From Janthinobacterium lividum (lineage in GTDB: Bacteria > Pseudomonadota > Gammaproteobacteria > Burkholderiales > Burkholderiaceae_D), in assembly GCF_011601275.1 (NCBI RefSeq), contig NZ_JAAOLY010000018.1:1-64000 (forward strand): a DNA stretch of 64,000 nucleotides, written 5' to 3'. Of the stretch, positions 58,965-64,000 are shown in pieces (position 1 is the stretch's first letter; each line of letters starts with the position of its first letter). The notes beneath the pieces were generated by a model that did not search any database, was not told where the DNA came from, and saw only the letters and a program-made list of their open reading frames with translations. A program made the position numbers and the translations under genes.

Positions 58965-59674
58965 TCGGCGCCATGCAAAAGGCGCTGATCGAGGTTGGCA
59001 TGCTCAAACCTCGCAGTGTGCCGGTCACGCCACAAAACCCATCGCGCCGCGCCGTGGCTCGCGTCAAGAATCCATTGCCGGCGCCCACCGAGTGCCCGTA
59101 TTGCGCAGCGCCCGTCGAGTTGGTCAATAACAGCCAGATTTACGGTGGTCGCGAATTCGGCGAATGGCCCTGGGTCTACAAGTGCACGGGCACGGACTGC
59201 GACAGCCACGTCGGCCTTCATCCCTTCACGGCAATTCCGCTGGGCACCTTGGCCGATGCCCGCTTGCGTCGAGCAAGGAAACAGGCAAAGGACGCATTTA
59301 ACCCGATGTGGCAAAGCGGCGAAATGACCCGCGATCTTGCATACGCATGGCTGTCAGCCTCGCTGGGAATTGCCGACGTGAACGAGTGCCACATCGGCTG
59401 GTTCGATGTTGCGATGTGCGCCCGGGTCGTTGCGGTTTGCCATCACGATGGAAGCGGAAAGCAAACCGTGGCCACCGACGATCTGCTGGCCCTTATCGCG
59501 AAGGTGCGCCAGATGCAGCGGAATTTTGAGCTGTGCCTGACGAGCAAACAGGATGACTGGCTCGAAGACATTCTCGACAGCGCCGAAGCTGGCGCGCCGC
59601 GAGTCTCGGCGAACGGCCGCAAGTTCTTGGAAACCTGCGCGAGCGGCTTTTACTCGGACGGGGTTGCGCCATGA
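58961..59674 (+). CDS. DUF3268 zinc-finger protein
   Basis: The 237-aa protein carries the DUF3268 pattern: ECPYCAAPVELVNNSQIYGG, then YKCTGTDCDSHVGLHPFTAI and LGTLADARLRRARKQAKDAF. The two CxxC-type pairs (CPYC, CTGTDC) fit a zinc ribbon. A WLSASLGI..CHIGWFD block follows, which is also typical. Such proteins are found in phage early operons near recombination genes; a topoisomerase-like zinc-ribbon DNA-binding role is likely. Confidence 0.85.
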   Translation: MIGAMQKALIEVGMLKPRSVPVTPQNPSRRAVARVKNPLPAPTECPYCAAPVELVNNSQIYGGREFGEWPWVYKCTGTDCDSHVGLHPFTAIPLGTLADARLRRARKQAKDAFNPMWQSGEMTRDLAYAWLSASLGIADVNECHIGWFDVAMCARVVAVCHHDGSGKQTVATDDLLALIAKVRQMQRNFELCLTSKQDDWLEDILDSAEAGAPRVSANGRKFLETCASGFYSDGVAP

Positions 59675-59916
59675 CCGCCCTGCTCCGCCGCCTGCTGGCC
59701 GCCCACCGCTTCTACCAGGCGCAGCACCAGCACCGCATGAACAAGATGCGCCTGGCCGGCGTGCGCCGCGAACTGGCCGGGCTCGAAGAAATGCGCAAGG
59801 AACTGATCACCGCGCAGATCGAAGCACTGATCGACCTGGACGCATCCGCCGCGCGCGTGAAGCAGCTGGGCCGCGCCCACCGGGAGGCGCAGTGGACGTC
59901 GTCAGCCAAGCCGTGA
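59671..59916 (+). CDS. Helical early protein
   Basis: The 81-aa product (MTALLRRLLAAHRFYQAQHQ) is one long basic helix region (RELAGLEEMRKELITAQIEA) with likely coiled coil. It overlaps the DUF3268 stop by 4 nt. Function unknown; may be an accessory to replication or recombination. Confidence 0.6.
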   Translation: MTALLRRLLAAHRFYQAQHQHRMNKMRLAGVRRELAGLEEMRKELITAQIEALIDLDASAARVKQLGRAHREAQWTSSAKP

Positions 59917-60032
59917 TGGACGTGGCCAGCCAGGCCTTGCGCAACTGGCATGCCGGCCACGCCATCGTCCACGCCGTTCGCCTGGCGCTGTTGAAAGCAG
60001 AAATCATAAAACTCACAAGGAAAAAGTCATGA
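59892..60032 (+). CDS. Small early protein (46 aa)
   Basis: From GTG 59892 with GGGAGG 4 nt upstream; an ATG at 59916 sits on the TGATG overlap with the previous stop and would give 38 aa. MDVVSQAVMDVASQALRNWH, then AGHAIVHAVRLALLKAEIIK. It is helical and may be a small partner of the annealing protein that follows (4-nt overlap). Confidence 0.5.
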   Translation: MDVVSQAVMDVASQALRNWHAGHAIVHAVRLALLKAEIIKLTRKKS

Positions 60033-61042
60033 ACGCAGTTATTGAAATGCCGCGCCAGGAGAGCGCCGGGCTAGTTGCAGCCGAAGTGCACCGCTACTCG
60101 CTGGCCGAAATCCGCGAACGCGTCAACTTGGTGCAGGAGGTGATGCGCGGGATCATGAAGCTCAACACCCACTATGGGACCATCCCCGGCACGCCAAAGC
60201 CGACGCTGTACAAGCCAGGTGCCGAAGTGCTGTGCGTGACCTTTCGCATCGCCCCGATCTATCGCATCCTCGATCTCAGCACCGACTTGGTTGCACGCTT
60301 CCGCGTTACCTGCATCGGCCAGCATCAGGTATCCGACATCATGTTGGGCGAAGGCGTCGGCGAATGTTCCTCCGCCGAAGAGAAGTACAAATGGCGCGCC
60401 GCCGTATGTGCCGAGGAATTCGATCTGACTCCTGAAACGATGCGCCGCCTGAAGTTTGTAAAATATAAAGGCAACGTCGAGAAGAAGGTGCAAGTGCGCA
60501 CGGAAGCAGCCGACCTTTCAAATACGGTCCTAAAAATGGCTTGCAAGCGCGCCATGATCGCTATGACTTTGAACGTCACAGCGGCATCCGACATTTTCAC
60601 GCAAGACATCGAAGACTTGCCAGAAGAGTTGCGCGGCCAGGATGCTGGCGAGCCTGCAATGTCGCCCTTGGCGCTGGAGTGGGTGGCAAAGGCCAACGCT
60701 GCGCCAACCGCTGATGATCTAGCAGCCGTATGGAAGGCTGGTGTCAAAGCGATCAACGAGGCCAAGGATGCCGTTGCGTCGAACGCATTCAAGGCAGCAG
60801 TAACGGAACGCGGCGCGGCACTCACTGTCACTCAGCCAGCGCCCAAGGCAGAGAAGCCAGCCCCCCAACCGCTCTCCACTGCAGCGGCCGAAATACTCGC
60901 CGATATGGAAGTGCTCGCCGACGATGGCGCCGAGGTCTTCGCCGCAAGCTGGGCCAGCCTGTCGAAATCCACACAAAACATGCTCGCCGCGCACTACGAC
61001 GGCCTGATGGCGCGTGCGGAGAAGGCGGGAGGTGCAGCATGA
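60029..61042 (+). CDS. Probable single-strand annealing/recombination protein
   Basis: The 337-aa protein contains THYGTIPGTPKPTLYKPGAE, a phrase shared by a broad set of phage proteins next to YqaJ-type exonucleases. A core follows (VARFRVTCIGQHQVSDIMLG, VLKMACKRAMIAMTLNVTAA). The C-terminal third is Ala/Pro-rich with a short acidic helix. It overlaps the exonuclease gene by 4 nt. Lambda-like systems pair an annealing protein with an exonuclease for recombination; this one most likely plays that role, but direct similarity to RecT, ERF or Rad52-like families is not clear to me. Confidence 0.72.
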   Translation: MNAVIEMPRQESAGLVAAEVHRYSLAEIRERVNLVQEVMRGIMKLNTHYGTIPGTPKPTLYKPGAEVLCVTFRIAPIYRILDLSTDLVARFRVTCIGQHQVSDIMLGEGVGECSSAEEKYKWRAAVCAEEFDLTPETMRRLKFVKYKGNVEKKVQVRTEAADLSNTVLKMACKRAMIAMTLNVTAASDIFTQDIEDLPEELRGQDAGEPAMSPLALEWVAKANAAPTADDLAAVWKAGVKAINEAKDAVASNAFKAAVTERGAALTVTQPAPKAEKPAPQPLSTAAAEILADMEVLADDGAEVFAASWASLSKSTQNMLAAHYDGLMARAEKAGGAA

Positions 61043-61695
61043 AATTCATTACCTGCGCCCAAGGTTCGCCGGAATGGCATCAGGCCCGCGCCGGCGTGAT
61101 TACCGCGTCCTGCTACGCCGATGCGGTATCTACCCTAACCCGTACGTCCGGCAAACGAAAGGCTGGCGATCCGTCTGTCGCGTCGGATAAATATGCCGCC
61201 GACCTGGCCATTGAGCGAATCAGCGGCAAGCCCTACGGTGCACCTGTCAAGGCCTGGGTGCTGGATCGCGGCCACGAAATGGAGCGCCTGGCACGCATGG
61301 CGTACGAAGCGCGCACCGAGTGCATGGTCACCGAGGCGGGGCTGGTGCTGACGGATGACGGCTTGTTCGGCTATTCGACGGACGGGTTTGTGGGCAATGA
61401 CGGCCTGATCGAGATCAAGGCGCCAATCGACAGCGTGAAGATCGTCGAGATCCTGGAGACAGGCGACCTGACCGAATACATGCACCAAATGCAGGGCGGC
61501 ATGTGGATCACGGCTCGCAAGTGGTGCGATTTCATCATGTACGTGCCCGACTTGGCCAACGCCGGTAACGACCTGTACATCAAGCGCGTGATGCGCGACG
61601 ACAACTTTATTGACGCAATGGTGCTGGACCTGGCCGCCTTCGCGCGCCGCGTATCGGATCGCGAAATTCTTTTCAAACTCAAGGAGGCAGCATGA
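61039..61695 (+). CDS. YqaJ-type recombination exonuclease
   Basis: From ATG 61039 (MKFITCAQGSPEWHQARAGV), 218 aa. The start S-P-E-W-x-x-x-R is the YqaJ signature. Catalytic blocks are RGHEMERLARMAYE (Glu80), FGYSTDGFVG (Asp115) and LIEIKAP (Glu125, Lys127), as in lambda Exo. MQGGMWITARKWCDFIMYVP completes the domain. It digests dsDNA 5'-to-3' to give ssDNA for the annealing protein. All residues are intact. Confidence 0.95.
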   Translation: MKFITCAQGSPEWHQARAGVITASCYADAVSTLTRTSGKRKAGDPSVASDKYAADLAIERISGKPYGAPVKAWVLDRGHEMERLARMAYEARTECMVTEAGLVLTDDGLFGYSTDGFVGNDGLIEIKAPIDSVKIVEILETGDLTEYMHQMQGGMWITARKWCDFIMYVPDLANAGNDLYIKRVMRDDNFIDAMVLDLAAFARRVSDREILFKLKEAA

Positions 61696-62966
61696 TCACC
61701 GAAACCACCCAGGCCACGCCGGCTACCACCTCCCTCACCTTGCCGCAGCGCGCGGCCGTCGCGCTGGGCGCCGTGGACTACGAGGAAAAAATTAAGGAAC
61801 AGGTTGCGGCTTCGACCGATATCACCGCCGTCATCGATCCCGCCGGCCGCGAGCAGGCACACCGCATAGGAATGAACCTGCTGAAACTGCGCACCGGCAT
61901 CAAGGCCGTCGGCGAGGCCGCACGCAAAGACGCGACCGACTTCAGCAAGGCGGTGATTGCCAAGGAAAAAGACCTGATTGCGCTGATCACGCCAGAAGAA
62001 AATCGCGTGTTCGAGCTGCGCGACGCCTACGACACCAAGGTCGAGGCCGAAAAGCAAGCCGCGATTACGAAGGAGCGCGAGCGCATTGCCGCGATCCAGG
62101 CTGATATCGCGGCGATCCATGATGCGCCGCTGGAACTGGTGGGCAAGTCCGCTACCGATATTCAGGCGGCCGTAGCTACCGTGGCAGCCATCGTCGTGGA
62201 TAAGGAGCGCTTTGCCGAATTCGAGAAGGACGCTGCCAAGGTTGTGGCCGAAGTGAGCGCCAAGCTCGCCAGCCTGCATGCCGCAGCAGTCGCGAACGAA
62301 GAAGAAGCCGCCCGCATTGCCGCCGAGCGCGCTGAGCTGGCGCAACTGCGCGAAGCGGCTGCCGAGGCCCGGCGTATCGCCCAAGTGGAAACTGACCGCA
62401 TCGCTGCCCAGCGCCAGGCCGAAGACGACCGCCGGGCGGCGCTGGCTGCCGAGCAGGAAGCGGAAGCGCTGCGCCAACGCGAAGCCCATGCCGCTGAATT
62501 GAAAAAGCAGGCCGACGCCCAAGCCGAGCAGAACCGGCTGGAGCAAGCGGAAATCGCACGCCAGCGCCAGGAGTTGCTGGACATGCAGGCCGCTGCAGCC
62601 GAAGCCACAAGGCTGGCCCAGGTCGAAGCCGACCGCCTGGCAAATGATGCTGCGCAATCCGAACAAACCGCGCAGCTCGCCGTAGCGCGCGCCGCCGAGC
62701 CGCCCGTCGTCCAAGTTGCGGCGCTCACGCCTACCGCCCCCATCGGCATGCGCCGCACGCCGGCACCCATCGCGCCGGCACCGAGCCGCCCAGCGCCAGC
62801 CCCCGATCTGCTCGACGCCGCCGCCGATGACCTCTACCCATCCGACAGCGACATCCTCGATGTGATGTTCGACCAGTTCGGCCTGACGGCGGCCGAGGCC
62901 ATCGACCGCCTGGCCAAGTTCGACTTTGCCGCCGCGCGCGCCGGCCTCGTCGCCGAAGCCGCATAA
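61692..62966 (+). CDS. Coiled-coil phage protein downstream of the exonuclease
   Basis: The 424-aa protein has an N-terminal domain (MNLLKLRTGIKAVGEAARKD) resembling DUF1351-like phage proteins. A long Ala/Glu/Arg/Gln coiled coil follows (about 190-340; REAAAEARRIAQVETDRIAA). A Pro-rich linker and a small C-terminal helical domain (LDVMFDQFGLTAAEAIDRLA) end the protein. It overlaps the YqaJ stop by 4 nt. Proteins with this layout accompany exonuclease-annealing pairs and may organise ssDNA or recruit partners. Confidence 0.72.
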   Translation: MITETTQATPATTSLTLPQRAAVALGAVDYEEKIKEQVAASTDITAVIDPAGREQAHRIGMNLLKLRTGIKAVGEAARKDATDFSKAVIAKEKDLIALITPEENRVFELRDAYDTKVEAEKQAAITKERERIAAIQADIAAIHDAPLELVGKSATDIQAAVATVAAIVVDKERFAEFEKDAAKVVAEVSAKLASLHAAAVANEEEAARIAAERAELAQLREAAAEARRIAQVETDRIAAQRQAEDDRRAALAAEQEAEALRQREAHAAELKKQADAQAEQNRLEQAEIARQRQELLDMQAAAAEATRLAQVEADRLANDAAQSEQTAQLAVARAAEPPVVQVAALTPTAPIGMRRTPAPIAPAPSRPAPAPDLLDAAADDLYPSDSDILDVMFDQFGLTAAEAIDRLAKFDFAAARAGLVAEAA

Positions 62967-62997
62967 ACACCGCCCCGCCCACCACCAGGAGAAAACA

Positions 62998-63708
62998 ATG
63001 AATACAGCAGTCGCAGCACCACAAATCACCCTGCAAGCCATCCAATCCTCGCAGATCGCCGCCATCGGCCACTGCCCGGCGACCGAAACTCTGGCCGTGC
63101 AGTTCTTCCGCAAGGGCGCGCCAGCGGACGTCTACCACTACGCCAACGTCACGGCCACAGAGTATGCAGCCTTCGCCGGCGCCGAATCCATCGGCAAGCA
63201 CTTCTACGCGCACATCAAGCCGCATGCCGACAAGCACCCGTACACGAACATGGGCACGCCGGCCGTCGAGCTGGCGCCGGTCAAGCTGAGCAAGGAACTG
63301 CTGGCCGGCCTGCTAACGGGCCGCGAATACGGCAGCGAAATGGCCAAGGAAGAAGAGCAGCAGGCCAAGGCGGCCGGCCTGATCGTGATCTTTGGCGCCA
63401 GCGACGACCTGATGGAGTTCCGTGGCTTGGTGGACGACGAGCGCGGCGCCCCTACCGTGGCGCTGGTCGATGCCAAAGGCCTGCTGCCGTTCCGCGAGGA
63501 TATCCAGCACGACGACGATGCACTCAAGGACTATTTCGCCCGGGCGCCACAGGTGCGCGCCGTGGATGCCCTGTGGGCCAAGGAAGACGGCTACAGCTGG
63601 ACCTACCGCACCGATATCCCGCACGCCACGTTCGAAATCGTGGAAGGCGGTGAACCGTACTGCCGCGGCATCGTGATCGACGTGGTTGACCTGGGCGGTG
63701 CAGCGTGA
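62998..63708 (+). CDS. KTSC-domain protein with C-terminal extension
   Basis: From ATG 62998 with AGGAG 8 nt upstream; 236 aa. Residues 17-80 have the KTSC form (SSQIAAIGHCPATETLAVQF, VYHYANVTATEYAAFAGAES). The C-terminal half (TYRTDIPHATFEIVEGGEPY) is not recognised. KTSC domains are common in phage early genes; their function is not known. Confidence 0.75.
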   Translation: MNTAVAAPQITLQAIQSSQIAAIGHCPATETLAVQFFRKGAPADVYHYANVTATEYAAFAGAESIGKHFYAHIKPHADKHPYTNMGTPAVELAPVKLSKELLAGLLTGREYGSEMAKEEEQQAKAAGLIVIFGASDDLMEFRGLVDDERGAPTVALVDAKGLLPFREDIQHDDDALKDYFARAPQVRAVDALWAKEDGYSWTYRTDIPHATFEIVEGGEPYCRGIVIDVVDLGGAA

Positions 63709-63947
63709 CCGGCCGCCCGGCCCGCAAGTCCGCCGCGCAGCTTCAAGCGGTCTGCGACAAATTCAATGCTACGCACCTGGTCGGCACGGCCGTCAGCGTC
63801 AAGCTGGACAGTGGAGAGGTTCGCGATACGGTCACCACCAGTGAGGCGCAGGTACTGAGCGGCCATACACCGGTCATCTGGCTGGAAGGCATCAGCGGCT
63901 GTTATGACCTGGAACACGTGACAGCTTTGAAGGCGGCGACAGCATGA
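63705..63947 (+). CDS. Small early protein
   Basis: From GTG 63705, which overlaps the preceding stop as GTGA; 80 aa. A front helix (KSAAQLQAVCDKFNATHLVG) and beta strands (AVSVKLDSGEVRDTVTTSEA) resemble a small SH3-like barrel. It overlaps the next gene by 4 nt. No family is recognised. Confidence 0.68.
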   Translation: MTGRPARKSAAQLQAVCDKFNATHLVGTAVSVKLDSGEVRDTVTTSEAQVLSGHTPVIWLEGISGCYDLEHVTALKAATA

Positions 63948-64000
63948 GCGCCGCCTGTCCCGAAGAACGTTTCCTGCGCGACGTAGCCAAGCACGAAATG
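63944..64000 (+). CDS. Early gene cut by the window edge
   Basis: The ATG at 63944 overlaps the preceding stop (ATGA). The 19 visible codons read MSAACPEERFLRDVAKHEM. This is too little to identify the product. Confidence 0.5.
   Translation, partial: MSAACPEERFLRDVAKHEM

Larger units (their letters stand above)
6174..64000. mobile_element. Lambda-like siphovirus-type prophage, right end outside window
   Basis: The element begins at the tRNA-Val fragment. It carries a complete late block (terminase to lysis), an early leftward operon ending in a Q-like gene, an immunity region with a CI/S24 repressor, and a rightward early operon with recombination genes. No integrase or excisionase is seen within the window. 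Rightward early genes still run off the edge at 64000, so int and attR are expected further right. At least 57.8 kb of prophage is present. No structural or replication gene is visibly broken, which suggests it could be inducible. Confidence 0.9.

Noticed and set aside
61371-63113. A 580-codon minus-strand frame across the exonuclease and coiled-coil genes
   Set aside because: GC-rich antisense artefact: low-complexity Gly/Leu/Arg text and no overlap pattern, while the plus strand has YqaJ catalytic motifs.
6174-64000. CRISPR arrays or Dnd/BREX-type complete systems
   Set aside because: No spaced direct-repeat array was seen, and only a DndC-like gene without dndA/B/D/E was found.

Overview
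The window is mostly one large prophage in what looks like a GC-rich betaproteobacterium, probably an Oxalobacteraceae relative such as Janthinobacterium, Massilia or Duganella. That host call is inferred from codon style and from the kinds of phage genes; no rRNA or intact tRNA is present to confirm it.

Positions 1-6173 read as host chromosome and are in poor repair. They hold the first ~1009 codons of a large secreted SpvB/TcB/RHS-type protein with FG-GAP-like repeats, a small secreted protein of unknown function, and three decayed genes: an IS5-family transposase, an IS3-family OrfA, and the 3' part of a ComEC-like metallo-beta-lactamase-fold gene. At 6174-6223 lies the 3' part of a tRNA-Val(CAC) gene on the minus strand, with its terminator at 6123-6156. 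The 5' part of that tRNA is absent, and phage-type direct repeats follow at 6291-6322. I read this as the left attachment junction of the prophage, so the right junction, and probably the integrase, lie beyond 64000.

From ~6.2 kb rightwards the prophage has a lambda-like logic. The left end (6.4-10.6 kb) carries accessory genes: a lipoprotein, a LexA-boxed umuDC pair with a third small gene, a SRAP (YedK/HMCES) protein and an AT-rich two-TM membrane protein. From 10.6 to 38.2 kb, on the minus strand and transcribed right to left, run the late genes: terminase, DUF4055-type portal, minor head protein, scaffold, P22-like coat, connectors, tail tube, G/GT tail chaperones with a -1 slippery site, a 1733-aa tape measure (so a siphovirus-type tail), tip proteins, an S74 fibre, then holin, M15 endolysin and Rz/Rz1. 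Several accessory genes sit inside this block: an SGNH hydrolase, a possible uracil-glycosylase-like protein and a reverse-oriented DUF6988-like gene.

From 40.3 to 54.3 kb, also on the minus strand, runs the leftward early operon. It goes from a Cro/YdaS-like gene through KilA-N, a repeat-rich C5 cytosine methyltransferase, a DndC/PAPS-reductase-like enzyme, DUF1364, a helicase-methyltransferase fusion, DUF1376 and DUF6475-type replication genes and a DUF1064 nuclease, to a Q-like antiterminator. Just past Q is a strong promoter and, about 160 bp on, an intrinsic terminator; this matches the lambda pR'-tR' late control layout. Two small plus-strand genes are embedded in this operon.

The immunity region (54.28-57.69 kb) has a CI/S24 repressor, divergent promoters that both seem to give leaderless mRNAs, and two groups of the same operator sequence. 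Between the groups sits an accessory set that includes a HipA-like kinase overlapping an unknown partner gene; this is the best candidate for an undescribed system. From 57.7 kb to the end, on the plus strand, run many tightly overlapping early genes, including a probable single-strand annealing protein plus YqaJ exonuclease pair.
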